Assembly (NCBI GenBank): GCA_030447925.1
Contig: JAUJNX010000004.1
Span: 124,001-188,000 of the forward strand
Reading direction: 5' to 3'
Source of the DNA: Egibacteraceae bacterium
GTDB taxonomy: Bacteria; Actinomycetota; Nitriliruptoria; Euzebyales; Egibacteraceae
DNA: 64,000 nucleotides
Under the pieces are notes generated by a model that saw only the letters and a list, made by a program, of their open reading frames with translations, searched no databases and was not told the DNA's origin. Positions 15,761 to 27,680 of this stretch are shown here, piece after piece. The position numbers and the translations under genes are program-made. How positions within the stretch are numbered: position 1 is the stretch's first letter; each line of letters opens with the position of its first letter.

Positions 15761-17155
15761 ATGACGAACAGGTGTTCGGACGGCGAGGAGCTGGGTCTCC
15801 TGCTCGACGACGTGCGCCGCGCCGAGCACCACCTGGCCCGCGCCGTCATCCGGGCAGGCCGCCTCGCCTCGTCCGGGGTGTCCGAGGCGGTGGAGGGCCT
15901 GCCGCTGGACCTGTTCCTGGGCGTGGCCTGTCGCTTGACCGGCGCGGACCGGCGGATGCTGATCGCCGCCGGGGAGGCGTTGGCGGATCTGCCGGCGGTG
16001 GCGGCGCTGTTCATCGAGGGTGCGGTGTCGTGGGGTCAGGTCCGCGCGATCACCACCGCCGCCAAGCGCCTGTCCGCCGACGCCCGCGCCGTGCTGGACG
16101 CCCGGGTCGCCGCGAGCGCGGCGGATGCCGTTGACCCCGACGACCTCGTCTGGGCGGTCCAGGCGGCGGCGGATGAGTTGCGCGCCCCGCGCGAGGTGGA
16201 GCGGGCCGAGGTGCGCCGCCGCGAGTCCAGGTTCGTGTCGGTGCAGGCGGCGTTGGATGGTGGTGTGCGGCTGTACGGCGAGTTCGACGCGGTCACCGCC
16301 GCGCCGATCCTGAACGCCCTGGACACCGCCGCCGGCCCACCAACCCCCACCCCCACCGCCGCCGCTCACGACGCGGCAGCCGCAGCCGGTGCCGCCGCAG
16401 ACGCCGACGCCGGGGCTGCCGCCGCCGACGCCGACGCCGACGCTGGGGCCGACGCCGACGCCGACGCCGACGCCGGGGCCGAGGCAGGTGGCGGGGCGGA
16501 CAGCGCCGACGCTGACGCAGCGGCCGCCGGTGACGGGCAGGCGCCGGGGTGGTCGGCGGGGTCGCGGTCGCGGCAGTACGCCGCCGCCCTGGCGCGGATC
16601 GCCGCGGACTGGCTCGGCGGCGACAGCGGCCGGCCGGCGCGGCCGCTGCTGATCGCCCACGTCCAGGTCTCCGACCTCACCGCCTCGCCTGCGGGGACCG
16701 TCGAGTTGAACGTGCGGGGGCCGCTGCCGCGGATCAGCGCCCGCCTCGCCGATGGGTTGGCGGCTGATGCGGATGTGCGGGCGGTGGTGTTCGACGGGGC
16801 GCGGCCGCTGGCGGTGTCCGACAAGCTCACCGCAGCATCGATCCCCACCAAGACACGGATCGCGGTGCAGGCTCGGGATCGCGGCTGCCGGTTCCCCGGC
16901 TCCCAACACCCCGTCGGCCACAGCGACGTCCACCACCTCGTGCATCGCGAGCACGGCGGCGACCACGATCCGGACAACCTCGCCCTGCTATCACGCCGCC
17001 ACCACACCCTGGTCCACACCCACGGCTGGACGCTCACCCTGGAACCCGACAGCGGCCAGATCACCGCCACCCGCCGCACCCGCACCTTCCGGTCCCTGCC
17101 GCGCGGCACACCCCTGGCCCCACCCGCACGCCACGACCCCCACCGACCCGCCTGA
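15761..17155 (+). CDS. DUF222 / HNH endonuclease domain protein (13E12-type)
   Basis: 464 residues. Residues 1-185 form the DUF222 region (LPLDLFLGVACRLTGADRRM, VSWGQVRAITTAA). A low-complexity Ala/Asp/Gly tract follows (about residues 195-260, many ADADA units), then the HNH nuclease domain at the end: CRFPGSQ, DVHHLVHREHGGDHDPDNLA and LLSRRHHTLVHTHGW, carrying the His and Asn metal/catalytic positions. Family knowledge: these are numerous in actinobacteria and spread as intron- or mobile-element-like repeats. No flanking inverted repeats are seen. The start ATG at 15761 lacks a strong ribosome site. Confidence 0.88.
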   Translation: MTNRCSDGEELGLLLDDVRRAEHHLARAVIRAGRLASSGVSEAVEGLPLDLFLGVACRLTGADRRMLIAAGEALADLPAVAALFIEGAVSWGQVRAITTAAKRLSADARAVLDARVAASAADAVDPDDLVWAVQAAADELRAPREVERAEVRRRESRFVSVQAALDGGVRLYGEFDAVTAAPILNALDTAAGPPTPTPTAAAHDAAAAAGAAADADAGAAAADADADAGADADADADAGAEAGGGADSADADAAAAGDGQAPGWSAGSRSRQYAAALARIAADWLGGDSGRPARPLLIAHVQVSDLTASPAGTVELNVRGPLPRISARLADGLAADADVRAVVFDGARPLAVSDKLTAASIPTKTRIAVQARDRGCRFPGSQHPVGHSDVHHLVHREHGGDHDPDNLALLSRRHHTLVHTHGWTLTLEPDSGQITATRRTRTFRSLPRGTPLAPPARHDPHRPA

Positions 17156-17421
17156 AGCGCGTGGGCGAAGGCCGCCGCGATCCGCGACCCCGAGGCCCAG
17201 CTGCCATCGCCGCGCCCAGTTCACGTCGGTCGGCGGCATCGCCGAAGCGCGCCCTCCCGCTGTCGTCGTCCCAGCGCACGGCCACGCCACCGCCCGGACC
17301 GGTGTCATCGTGCCGCTGGCGCCACAGGGCGACCCGCTACCCGACCTGAACCCGGCGGCCTGACCCAGGCCCGCCGAAGGGGTCTGCGCATCCCACCGCC
17401 GACCCGTGCGACCCCGCAGCG

Positions 17422-17901
17422 TCAACGCGTGCCGATCCACCGCCCTGTCCTGCGATGACGGCCCAGGCCGAGGTGATCGAACTCGTCCAAACCGCCGGCG
17501 GTCCGCACGCCCAGCCGGCGCAGCGCCGCGTTGATCGGCCACTGGCTGGCGGGTCGGTGGTATCCAGCCGCCGTGACCTTGTCGCCTCCAAGGGGTCCGA
17601 GCACCGTCTGCCCGGCCTCCCAGACCACTGCGAACTGCCACCCGGCCCCGCCGTGGAACTCGCATTCCACGTAAGCGATCGCGGCTGTGTGCGACAGCGC
17701 GATGGCCGCCTCCCGCCACCGGGACGTCAGATGTCCGAACGGCCATCCGGTCGGCAGCTCGTCGTGGGGCCGGCCGGCGGTGGGGCCGGGCAGGAGCGAG
17801 TACCCCTGCTGCAACCGCGAGACGGTCACGCCTCCCAGCACCTGCGCCCCCTCCTGGGCCGCTTCGTCCAGGGTGACCAGCCCGTGCAGCTCGTACGCCA
17901 T
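17422..17901 (-). CDS. hypothetical protein
   Basis: 159 residues beginning MAYELHGLVTLDEAAQEGAQ after GGAGGG. Features: an aromatic-rich middle (AYVECEFHGGAGWQFAVVWE) and a C-terminal part with NAALRRLGVRTAGGLDEFDH. It looks like a small globular cytosolic protein of the immunity or SMI1 size class, but I see no defining motif. It is flanked by the DUF222 gene (facing it) and the carboxylase operon (downstream, same strand). The frame also runs open through the carboxylase gene antisense, which is not coding. Confidence 0.6.
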   Translation of the reverse strand: MAYELHGLVTLDEAAQEGAQVLGGVTVSRLQQGYSLLPGPTAGRPHDELPTGWPFGHLTSRWREAAIALSHTAAIAYVECEFHGGAGWQFAVVWEAGQTVLGPLGGDKVTAAGYHRPASQWPINAALRRLGVRTAGGLDEFDHLGLGRHRRTGRWIGTR

Positions 17902-18011
17902 GGCCCTCCAGTATGGGTTGCGGCGTGGCCCACCTGGAGGGACGCGGCAGGGGAGCACGTGCTTCCCACGGTGATCCACCGGCGGGTCCAGGAGGTGGGC
18001 GGGCGGACCGG

Positions 18012-19949
<1,938 letters not shown>

Positions 19950-19978
19950 GGGTCGGATGCTATGCGCGACCGGGCCCG

Positions 19979-21580
19979 TCACATCCGGAAGACCCCGTAG
20001 CGGGGCTCGGGGATCGGCGCGTTCGCGCAGGCCGACAGGGCCAGGCCCAGGACCGTGCGGGTGTCGGCCGGGTCGATGATGCCGTCGTCCCACAGGCGCG
20101 ACGTCGCGTAGTACGGGTTGCCCTGGTGCTCGTACTGGTCGCGGATCGGGGCCTTGAACGCGTCCTCGTCCGCGGCCGTCCACGACCCGCCGTCCGCCTC
20201 GACCTGCTCGCGGCGGAGCAGGGCCAGGACGGTGGCGGCCTGCTCGCCGCCCATCACCGAGATGCGCGCGTTGGGCCAGGTGAACAGGAACCGCGGCGAG
20301 TAGGCCCGCCCCGACATCGCGTAATTGCCCGCGCCGAAGGACCCGCCGATGACCACGGTCAGCTTCGGCACCGACGCGCAGGCGACGGCGGTGACCATCT
20401 TGGCGCCGTCCTTGGCGATCCCGCCGGCCTCGTAGTCGCGCCCGACCATGAAGCCGGCGATGTTCTGCAGGAAGACCAGCGGCACGCGGCGCCGGTCGCA
20501 GAGCTCGACGAAGTGGGCGCCCTTCAGCGCCGACTCGCGGAACAGGATGCCGTTGTTCGCGACGATCCCGACCGGGTGGCCGCCGATCCGCGCGAAGCCG
20601 GTGACCAGCGTCGTGCCGTACAGCGCCTTGAACTCGTGGAAGCGGCTGCCGTCAACGACGCGGGCGATCACCTCGCGGACGTCGTAGGGGATGCGCGCGT
20701 CGGGCGGGACGGCGGCGTACAGGTCGGCGGGGTCGGCGGCGGGCTCCTCCGCGGGGGCGAGGTCCCACGGCCGCGGCGCCCGCGGCGCCAGGGTCGACAC
20801 GATCGACCGGACGATGCGCAGGGCGTCGGGGTCGTCGGCGGCGAGGTGGTCGGTGACCCCCGACGTCCGGCTGTGCAGGTCGCCGCCGCCGAGGTCCTCC
20901 GCGCTGACGACCTCGCCGGTGGCGGCGCGGACCAGCGGCGGCCCACCCAGGAAGATCGTCCCCTGCCCGCGGACGATGACGGTCTCGTCGCTCATCGCCG
21001 GGACGTACGCCCCGCCCGCGGTGCACGAGCCCATCACCGCCGCGATCTGGGCGATCCCCCGGGCCGACAGCTGCGCCTGGTTGTAGAAGATGCGCCCGAA
21101 GTGGTCGCGGTCGGGGAAGACGTCATCCTGCTCGGGGAGGTACGCACCGCCCGAGTCGACGAGGTAGATGCACGGCAGGTGGTTCTGGAGGGCGACCTCC
21201 TGGGCGCGAAGGTGCTTCTTCACCGTCTCGGGGAAGTAGGTCCCGCCCTTGACGGTGGCGTCGTTGGCGACGACGACGACCTCGCGGCCCTCGACGCGGC
21301 CGACGCCGGTGATGATCCCCGCGCCCGGCACGTCGCCCCTGCCGTGCGCGGCCAGCGGCGACAGCTCCAGGAACGGCGCCCCCGGGTCGAGCAGCAGCTC
21401 GACGCGGTCCCGCGGCAGCAGCTTGCCGCGGCCGACGTGGCGGGCGCGGGCGCGGTCACCGCCGCCGCGGGCCGCCGCCGCGAGCTCGCGGCGCAGGTCG
21501 GCCACCAGCGCGAGGTGGCGGTCGCGGTTGGCCGCCGCGGTCGCCGACGAGGGGTCCGTCGTGGTCTCCAGCACGTCCAT
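19979..21580 (-). CDS. mccB: carboxyltransferase beta subunit, methylcrotonyl-CoA carboxylase type
   Basis: 533 residues with both crotonase-like halves. The segments [40 protein letters not shown] and [19 protein letters not shown] are those of MccB rather than PccB. The C-terminal half has [21 protein letters not shown] and [20 protein letters not shown]. The enzyme transfers CO2 from biotin to 3-methylcrotonyl-CoA in leucine breakdown (family knowledge). It is the first gene of the pair; its ATG lies 30 bases from the stop of the ABC ATPase gene, so the two sets could be one transcript. Confidence 0.9.
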   Translation of the reverse strand: MDVLETTTDPSSATAAANRDRHLALVADLRRELAAAARGGGDRARARHVGRGKLLPRDRVELLLDPGAPFLELSPLAAHGRGDVPGAGIITGVGRVEGREVVVVANDATVKGGTYFPETVKKHLRAQEVALQNHLPCIYLVDSGGAYLPEQDDVFPDRDHFGRIFYNQAQLSARGIAQIAAVMGSCTAGGAYVPAMSDETVIVRGQGTIFLGGPPLVRAATGEVVSAEDLGGGDLHSRTSGVTDHLAADDPDALRIVRSIVSTLAPRAPRPWDLAPAEEPAADPADLYAAVPPDARIPYDVREVIARVVDGSRFHEFKALYGTTLVTGFARIGGHPVGIVANNGILFRESALKGAHFVELCDRRRVPLVFLQNIAGFMVGRDYEAGGIAKDGAKMVTAVACASVPKLTVVIGGSFGAGNYAMSGRAYSPRFLFTWPNARISVMGGEQAATVLALLRREQVEADGGSWTAADEDAFKAPIRDQYEHQGNPYYATSRLWDDGIIDPADTRTVLGLALSACANAPIPEPRYGVFRM

Positions 21581-21609
21581 GCACGGCAGGGTAGGCGGTA
21601 GCGCCCGGC

Positions 21610-22299
21610 TCAGCCGCGCTCGAGCACGAGGGCCGCGGGCGGCCCGGCGAAGCGCACCGCACCGGCCTCCACGAGGACCACCTGGTCGCAGATCACGGCG
21701 GTGCCGGACGGGTCGTGGCTCGACAGGACCACGGTGCGATCCGCGCCGAGGCGGGCCAGCAGGTCCAGCAGGTCCAGGCGCTGCTCGGGGTCCAGCCCCG
21801 CCGCGGGCTCGTCGAGGACCAGCAGCGCGGGGTCCCCCAGCAGCGCCTGGGCGAGGCCGACCCGGCGGCGCAGCCCCACCGACAGCGTCCCCAGCCGCGC
21901 GCCCGACACGTCCTCCAGCCCGACGAGGTGCAGCACGCGCCGCACCTCGCGGTGGCGGGCGGGGCGCTCCCGCCACTCCTTGAGGATGGCGACGTAGTCG
22001 ACGAACGCGAAGGCGGTGAGCGCGGGGTGCAGCCCCGCCGCCTGCGGGAGGTACCCGAGCGACCGGCGGATGCGCAGGCGCTGGGCCTCGTCGCCCGGGT
22101 CGAGGCCGAGCAGCCGGACCTCGCCGCGGTCGGGTGCGAGCACCGTGGCCAGGAGCCGCAGCAGGGTGGTCTTGCCGGACCCGTTCGGCCCCAGCAGCGC
22201 GGTGACGCCGCCGCCGGCCGTGAGGGTGACGCCGTCCAGCGCCGCCCTGCCCCCGAGGCGCTTGCCGACGCCGCGCAGCACGACCGCCGGGGCGGTCAC
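21610..22299 (-). CDS. ABC transporter ATP-binding protein, coupled to ECF/anti-sigma genes
   Basis: 229 residues: Walker [11 protein letters not shown]-loop GYLPQAAG, a signature region modified to [16 protein letters not shown] (usual LSGGQ replaced by LSVGL), Walker [13 protein letters not shown] and the switch histidine in SSHD. The GTG start overlaps the stop of the membrane anti-sigma gene by four bases. No separate permease gene follows, so the six-span region of that upstream protein may be the partner. A paralogous ATPase lies on the other strand at 23850. Confidence 0.85.
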   Translation of the reverse strand: MTAPAVVLRGVGKRLGGRAALDGVTLTAGGGVTALLGPNGSGKTTLLRLLATVLAPDRGEVRLLGLDPGDEAQRLRIRRSLGYLPQAAGLHPALTAFAFVDYVAILKEWRERPARHREVRRVLHLVGLEDVSGARLGTLSVGLRRRVGLAQALLGDPALLVLDEPAAGLDPEQRLDLLDLLARLGADRTVVLSSHDPSGTAVICDQVVLVEAGAVRFAGPPAALVLERG

Positions 22300-23102
22300 G
22301 ACGGGCTCCCCTGGTCGAAGGCCGCGCGCCGCGCCACCAGCGCCGCGGCCGCGGCCGCCGCGACCAGCGCGACGGCGGCCTGCCCGGCCGGACCGAAGAC
22401 CACCAGCGGGTCCTCGGCGATGCGGCCGAGCACGACCACGGCCGCGACCCACGTGCCGCCCACGCCGGCCGCGGCGCGCACCGGCGAGACCACCGACGAG
22501 GCCAGCAGGGTGAGCAGCACCAGGGCCAGCGCGGGCAGGAGCCAGCCCACCGCCGTCCAGGCCAGGCCCAGCGACGCGAGGCCCGCCGCCGCACCGATCA
22601 GGGTCGATGCCGCCAGGACGGCCGCGGCCCGCAGCAGGAACAACCGGAAGCTGGCGAGCGGGGCGGCCAGGCCGATCTCGTGGGTGGGGTCGACCCGGGG
22701 CCCGTAGGCGGTCGCGATGCCCAGCAGCGGCGGGAGCGGCGCGATGGTGAGGAAGGGCAGCGGGTCCTGGGGGCCGACGCGCGCCACCAGGGCCGCGAAG
22801 GCCACGACGGCGGCGACCGCGAGGGTCCACGACACCTGCAGGGCGGGGGTCGCGGCGACCAGCCGGGCCGACGACTCGTGCAGGCCCAGCCAGGTCAGCA
22901 GGCGCTCGAGCGGGGTGACGGGCGGGGCGTCGAGGCGGTCGGCGATCGCCTCCCAGCTCGCGGCCATGCGCGTCGGGGACACCAGCGCCGCCAGGTCCGC
23001 GCGGCACGACGCGCAGGCCAGCAGGTGGGCGTCGACGTTGCCGGCGACCGGCTCGCCCCCCGCGTAGGCCCGGAGCAGCGGTCCGGGGGGGTGGGCGCTC
23101 AT
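22296..23102 (-). CDS. zinc-finger anti-sigma factor with six-span membrane domain
   Basis: 268 residues. The N-terminus has the H-x3-C-x2-C zinc anti-sigma motif (HLLACASC, about residues 27-34). After a linker there are about six hydrophobic spans (from [20 protein letters not shown] to [16 protein letters not shown]). Typical anti-sigma factors have one span; six suggests a second role, perhaps as permease for the ATPase encoded next. It overlaps the sigma gene upstream and the ATPase downstream by four bases each, a tightly coupled three-gene unit. Confidence 0.75.
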   Translation of the reverse strand: MSAHPPGPLLRAYAGGEPVAGNVDAHLLACASCRADLAALVSPTRMAASWEAIADRLDAPPVTPLERLLTWLGLHESSARLVAATPALQVSWTLAVAAVVAFAALVARVGPQDPLPFLTIAPLPPLLGIATAYGPRVDPTHEIGLAAPLASFRLFLLRAAAVLAASTLIGAAAGLASLGLAWTAVGWLLPALALVLLTLLASSVVSPVRAAAGVGGTWVAAVVVLGRIAEDPLVVFGPAGQAAVALVAAAAAAALVARRAAFDQGSPS

Positions 23103-23791
23103 CCCAGCTCCTCCCGGAGGGCCTTGCGGGCGCGCATCGCGCGGGTCTTGACCGTGCCGGCGGGGATGCCCAGGAGCACGGCGGCCTCCCGGGTGGTCAG
23201 GCCGTCCAGGACCGTGGCCTGCAGGACGGCGCGCAGGTCGGGTTGCAGGCGGCGCAGCGCCGCGCCGACCTCACCGTACTGGCCGGCGTCCAGCGCCTGG
23301 TCCTCCGCGGACGGGTGCGGCGCGGGCTCCGGGAACGCCTCCCGGCCGCGCGGGCTGCGGCGGAGCCGGTCGATGAGCCGGCGGACGCCGATGCCCCAGA
23401 TCCAGGCCGCCACCTGGCCGTCCCCGCGGTACCGCCCCGCGCTCCTCCACACGGCCAGGAAGGTGTCCTGGACCGCCTCGTCGACCAGCTCCCGGTCGCG
23501 GCAGCGCCGCTGGAGCCGGACCGTGAGCCACGGCGCGTGGCGGTCGTGGAGGGTGCGCAGGGCTTGGCGGTCGCCCTCGCCGACGCGGCGCAGCAGCACG
23601 TCGTCCCCGGGTTCCGGCTCCGGCGGAGGCGGGGAGGGGTGGGGTGCGCGCACGAGGTCGGCCACGAACCGCAAGTGTCGGGACCCGGGTCCTGGACCCG
23701 GGCCGGGGCCGTCCGGGCAGGTCCGCGCCCGGCGGGCGGCGCGCGCGGTCGCGGCCTGTGGTGTCGGTGGCAACGTGGCGGTGGGGGTCAT
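23099..23791 (-). CDS. ECF-type RNA polymerase sigma factor
   Basis: 230 residues. Region 2 is seen as LRTLHDRHAPWLTVRLQRRC ... DEAVQDTFLAVWRSAGRYRG with AAWIWGIGVRRLIDRLRR. Region 4 is seen as LRAVLQATVLDGLTTREAAV and LLGIPAGTVKTRAMRARKAL. The first about 65 residues are Pro/Ala-rich and unusual; a GTG at 23663-23665 would remove part of them. The stop overlaps the anti-sigma start (ATGA). It is probably held inactive by that anti-sigma factor and directs its own operon; the divergent ABC ATPase at 23850 may share the control region (inference). Confidence 0.88.
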   Translation of the reverse strand: MTPTATLPPTPQAATARAARRARTCPDGPGPGPGPGSRHLRFVADLVRAPHPSPPPPEPEPGDDVLLRRVGEGDRQALRTLHDRHAPWLTVRLQRRCRDRELVDEAVQDTFLAVWRSAGRYRGDGQVAAWIWGIGVRRLIDRLRRSPRGREAFPEPAPHPSAEDQALDAGQYGEVGAALRRLQPDLRAVLQATVLDGLTTREAAVLLGIPAGTVKTRAMRARKALREELG

Positions 23792-23849
23792 CGCCCGCCT
23801 GTCGCGGCGGGCGGCCGCGACGGTTCACCGGTTCGTCAGCGGAGGTTCG

Positions 23850-24722
23850 ATGGCCAGGGACGACGGCGTCGTGGCGGAGGGGCTCGTCAAGCGGCTCGGG
23901 GACCGGGAGGTCCTACGCGGGGTGTCCCTGGAGCTGGGTCCGGGGGTCACCGGGCTGCTCGGCCCCAACGGCGCGGGCAAGAGCACGCTGCTGCGGGTCC
24001 TGGCCACCGTGCTGGACCCCGACGCCGGCCGCCTTCGCCTGCTGGGCATCGAGCCGGTCAGCGACGATGCCCGGCTGCGGGTGCGCCGGCGGCTGGGCTA
24101 CCTGCCCCAGGAGCCGGGGCTGCACCCCGGCTTCACCGCCGCCGCGTACCTCGACTACGTCGCGATCCACCGGGAGCACCACGACCGGCGGGCGCGGCAG
24201 GCCGAGGTCGCGCGGGTGCTCGCCGCTGTCGACCTCGCCGGGGAGGCGGCGGTGCGGGTGCGCCGGCTGTCCGGCGGCATGCGCCGGCGCCTGGCCCTGG
24301 CCCAGGCGCTGGTGGGCGACCCGGCCCTGCTGCTGCTCGACGAGCCCGCGACGGGGCTGGACCCCGAGCAGGTGCGGCGCGTCCACGACCTCGTCGCCGG
24401 GCTCGGCGAGGACCGCTGCGTGGTGCTGTCGAGCCACGATCCCGTGGCCGCCGGGACGCTGTGCCACCTGCTGGTGGTGCTCGCCGAGGGCCGGGTCGTG
24501 TCCGCCGGGCCGCCGGCGGAGCTCGCGGCGCTGGCCGACGGCCGCGTGTGGCTGGCGGAGCTCCGCGACCCGGGCGCGCTGGCGGCCTGGCGCGTCCCCG
24601 AGGGCGGCCACCGCCACGTCGGCACCCCGCCATCGGGGTCCGACCCCGTGCCCCCGACCGTGCAGGACGGCTACCTGCTGCTGCTGCGCGGGTCCCGGGC
24701 CGGCCCGGCGGGCCCGGGCTGA
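23850..24722 (+). CDS. ABC transporter ATP-binding protein
   Basis: 290 residues: Walker A GPNGAGKST, GYLPQEPG, signature RLSGGMRRRLALAQ, Walker B LLLLDEPATGLD and SSHDP. It is a clear paralogue of the ATPase at 21610 (both carry GLHP...DYVAI). The C-terminal 60 residues are extra. The ATG follows GGAGG at 23841-23845. It faces away from the ECF gene and converges with a lipoprotein and permease on the minus strand (24736-27351), which may be its transport partners. Confidence 0.88.
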   Translation: MARDDGVVAEGLVKRLGDREVLRGVSLELGPGVTGLLGPNGAGKSTLLRVLATVLDPDAGRLRLLGIEPVSDDARLRVRRRLGYLPQEPGLHPGFTAAAYLDYVAIHREHHDRRARQAEVARVLAAVDLAGEAAVRVRRLSGGMRRRLALAQALVGDPALLLLDEPATGLDPEQVRRVHDLVAGLGEDRCVVLSSHDPVAAGTLCHLLVVLAEGRVVSAGPPAELAALADGRVWLAELRDPGALAAWRVPEGGHRHVGTPPSGSDPVPPTVQDGYLLLLRGSRAGPAGPG

Positions 24723-24735
24723 CCGCGGCGCCGGT

Positions 24736-25530
24736 TCAGCCGGCCAGCGGGACGACCGGCAGCTCCACCGTCGCCGCCGAGCCGTCGGCGCCCGCCAGCG
24801 GCACCCGCAGCGTGCCCCCCGGCGCGGCGGCCTCGAAGACCAGCAGGGCCAGGTCCGCCACCCCCACCTGCCACCCGCCCTCGGGCCCGACGCCCTCGGG
24901 GACGGCGAGCACCTCGACCGGCCCGAGCTCCTCGCCGGCCACCGCGTAGCGCGCGTCGGGCCAGTGCAGGGCCTGCTCGTCGGCGGCGGGGCCGGGGGTG
25001 ACCTCAAGGATCGCGACCAGCTCCCCCGACTCGATGCTCTGGTAGGCGGCGCGCAGCCCGATGCGGGTGCCGTCGGCGTCCCGGGCGGCGACCGGCTCCG
25101 CCAGGCGGCCGGCGATCGGCACGCCGTCGATGGTGAACGCGCGCAGGGCGTCGGTGCCCTCGAACGCGGCGAAGCGCAGGCACAGCTCCGCGCCGTCGAG
25201 CGTGTCGCACACGTCGACGCCGCCGTCGGCCGGGCGGACGTCCTGGGGCGGCAGCGGCTCGCCCTCGCGCCGCAGCACCTCCGCCTGGGCGATCTGGAAC
25301 GCCGCGTAGCGCTCGGCGGGGGATCCCGGCTCGGCCGCTGCGGTCATCGCCGCCATCGCCGCGGGCTCGGTCGCGGCGAAGCCCTCCAGGTAGCGGGCCG
25401 CCGCGGGCGGGACGGTCGCGGCGGCGGGCTCGTCGGGCGCCGGGGGCTCCGCCGGCAGCGAGGCGGCGGGGCCGCAACCGGCGGCCAGGACGGCCGCGAG
25501 CAGCGCGGCGGCGACGGGGCGGGGGACCAT
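24736..25530 (-). CDS. lipoprotein next to ABC permease
   Basis: 264 residues with a good lipobox (AAALLAAVLAAGC, Cys about 19) and a Pro/Ala-rich tether. The mature part includes YLEGFAATEPAAMAAMTAAA (helical) and a C-terminal beta region (QVGVADLALLVFEAAAPGGT). Two cysteines (VCDTLDGAELCL) may form a disulfide. Its start shares one base with the permease stop. I recognise no family; the context suggests an accessory of the ABC system. Confidence 0.75.
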   Translation of the reverse strand: MVPRPVAAALLAAVLAAGCGPAASLPAEPPAPDEPAAATVPPAAARYLEGFAATEPAAMAAMTAAAEPGSPAERYAAFQIAQAEVLRREGEPLPPQDVRPADGGVDVCDTLDGAELCLRFAAFEGTDALRAFTIDGVPIAGRLAEPVAARDADGTRIGLRAAYQSIESGELVAILEVTPGPAADEQALHWPDARYAVAGEELGPVEVLAVPEGVGPEGGWQVGVADLALLVFEAAAPGGTLRVPLAGADGSAATVELPVVPLAG

Positions 25531-27351
25531 CAGGCGCACGGCAGCAGGACCTCGCGGTGGTCGGGGGTCCCGACGGGGGGCGGCGCCGCCAGCTCGTCGG
25601 GGTCGGGCAGGTCGGGCGGCGGGGGCAGGCCCAGCAGGTCCCGGAGGCGGTCGGCCGGGGTCCCCGGGTCGCGCAGCTCGTCCCAGTGGGCGGCGAGCAC
25701 CGCGGCGACCTCCCCATCCGGCCGCTCGAGCAGCCGCGCGGCGGACCAGCCCCCGGCCGACGACCAGCTCACCCCGGCCCCGCCGGCCAGCACCCGATAG
25801 GAGTCCGCGGTCACGGCGACGTCGGACCACAGGTGCAGCCGGGGCGCCTGGAGCGTCGCGTACCTGCCGGGGCCGCCCGCCGCGGAGCGGGCGAGGCTGC
25901 GGCGCGCCCCCGGGGTCGCCTGCCCCGCGAGCCAGAGGGCCACGATCTCGCGGGCCTGGTCCGCCGCGACGCACGCGTGCACCTGGTCGTCCGGCGCCGT
26001 CGACCCCCGCGCGGCGGCCTCGTCCAGCTCGGCCAGGGTGCGCAGCCGCGGCTCCACCGGCAACCCGACGGCGTGCGCCCCCACGGCCGCGGCGAGCACC
26101 AGCTCGGCGTCCTCGCGCCCCCGGCCGGTCCCCCACTCGGTGCTCAGGAGCACGTCGCTGCCCGCGCGCACGCCCTGGATCCGGGCGAGGATCGCGCGCA
26201 TGGCGGCGGGGTCCAGGCCGAGCCCGTCGGGGTGGGTGCGCCAGAGCTGGCGGACGCGCAGCGGCGCGCCGGTGGGCTCCCCCGGCACCCGGGCGAGGAC
26301 GCCGTCGACCGCGGGCCGCCAGCGCTCGATCCACGGCTCGTAGCCCCGGTACGCGCAGTACTCCACACCGCCCGCCCGCCGGCAGGTCTGCACCCGCTCG
26401 TCGGCGGTGGCGACGGCCAGCTGGCGGTCGTCGACGCGGGCGGGGACGGCGGCCTGCTGCCCCAGCGCCGCCAGCAGGGTGAGCAGGGCGCCGGCGCCCG
26501 CCCCGGCCCTCCCCCGCCGCACCCGGCCGCGGGCCAGCGCCGCCGCGCCCGCCGTCATGCCCGCGGCGGCGACCACGACCAGCTCCCAGGCCGCCGTGCG
26601 CACGGCCATCTCACCCGCCGGCGCGGCGCCGACGAACAGCGCGGCGATCCCGGGCGGCGGCGGCCCACCGGCCTCCGCCCACCAGTCCAGCGCCCAGAAG
26701 CCGCCCGGCAGCGACGGCAGGAGCAGCCGCCCGGGACTGAGGCCCAGCGCCGCCGCGGCGCAGGCGGCGACCAGCGGCGCGGCGACGGCGCGGTCGGTGC
26801 AGGCGGCGACGAGCACGCCGAGCGCCGCCCCCGCCCCGACCAGCGCGGGGCCCAGGGCCAGGGCGGGCACGTCGACCCGCCCGACGGCGCCCCCGGCCAG
26901 CAGGGCCGCCACGAACGCGCCGGCCAGCAGGGCGGCGACCAGCACCGGCGCCACCCCGGCGGCGAGCAGGGCGGCGGTCCGCCGCGCCGGGGGCGTGGGC
27001 AGGCTGCGCAGCAGCTCGCCCGCGCCGTCGCGGGCGTGGCGCAGGGCGCGCGCGGTTCGTCGCCAGCAGCGCGGCGAGGGCCAGGGCGAGCAGGGCGGCG
27101 GGCACCCGGGCGGTGTCGCGGTGCAGCACCGGCGCCCGCTCCCAGACCGACAGGACCAGGAGCCCGCCCGACGCGGCGGCGCCGGCCCACAGGACCGGGT
27201 CGCGCAGCAGCAGGACGGTCTCGACCCGCCACAGCGCCAGCGCCGCCCGGGGCCGGTCGGGGACGCGCCGGGCGGGCTCCCAGGAGGTCCCGGGAACCTG
27301 CGGGGCCTGGCCCGCCGCCCGGCGGGTGGCGGGGATCGGAGGTGCGGTCAC
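25530..27351 (-). CDS. ABC-2-like permease, one frameshift near 27050
   Basis: From GTG at 27349-27351 the reading VTAPPIPATRRAAGQAPQVP ... LALWRVETVLLLRDPVLWAG runs to LLALALAALLATNRA. It then steps frame in a CG-dinucleotide tract at about 27050-27058 and continues LRHARDGAGELLRSLPTP, about 200 residues of spans and a large extracytoplasmic tail (CRRAGGVEYCAYRGYEPWIE). That tail motif is typical of actinobacterial ABC permeases fused to an outside domain. About 600 residues in all. A two-base loss or one-base gain in the CG repeat would explain the break. Confidence 0.7.
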
Positions 27352-27529
27352 GCGGGTCCTCCCGGCGCCGGGGCGCGGCCGGTGCGACGACGCCGACCCT
27401 AGCCGCGCCCGCCCCGCCGGCCGGGCCCGCCGATGGGGGCCCGGGCCCGGCCGATCCGCCAGGTGAACCGGGCGGCCCGCCGGACCCGACAGACCGGCAC
27501 CGGCACCACCCGACCCCAAGGAGGCACCG

Positions 27530-27680
27530 ATGGCACGTTACGTCCCCGCCACCAGCGGCCGCTGCCGCGCGCCGTGTCCTGGCTGCTGCTGGCCGTCGCG
27601 CTGGCCGGCGGGCTGCTGGCCGGCTCGGCGGCGTTCGCGGGCACCCGGGACGCCGCCCCACCGGAGGCGACCAGCCCTCA
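27530..27680 (+). CDS. N-terminal part of a possible small exported or membrane protein, frameshifted
   Basis: A strong ribosome site (AAGGAGG, 27519-27525) precedes ATG 27530. The reading MARYVPATSG, after a one-base step near 27575, becomes PRAVSWLLLAVALAGGLLAG and SAAFAG, a typical signal or anchor. Beyond about 27680 the frame lies opposite the well-supported minus-strand gene and its end cannot be defined. I annotate only the N-terminal part. Confidence 0.35.

Noticed and set aside
17156..17421. Small minus-strand frame with VAVRWDDDSGRARFGDAADR
   Set aside because: Neither strand shows a convincing start with ribosome site; the 266-base gap is left unannotated.
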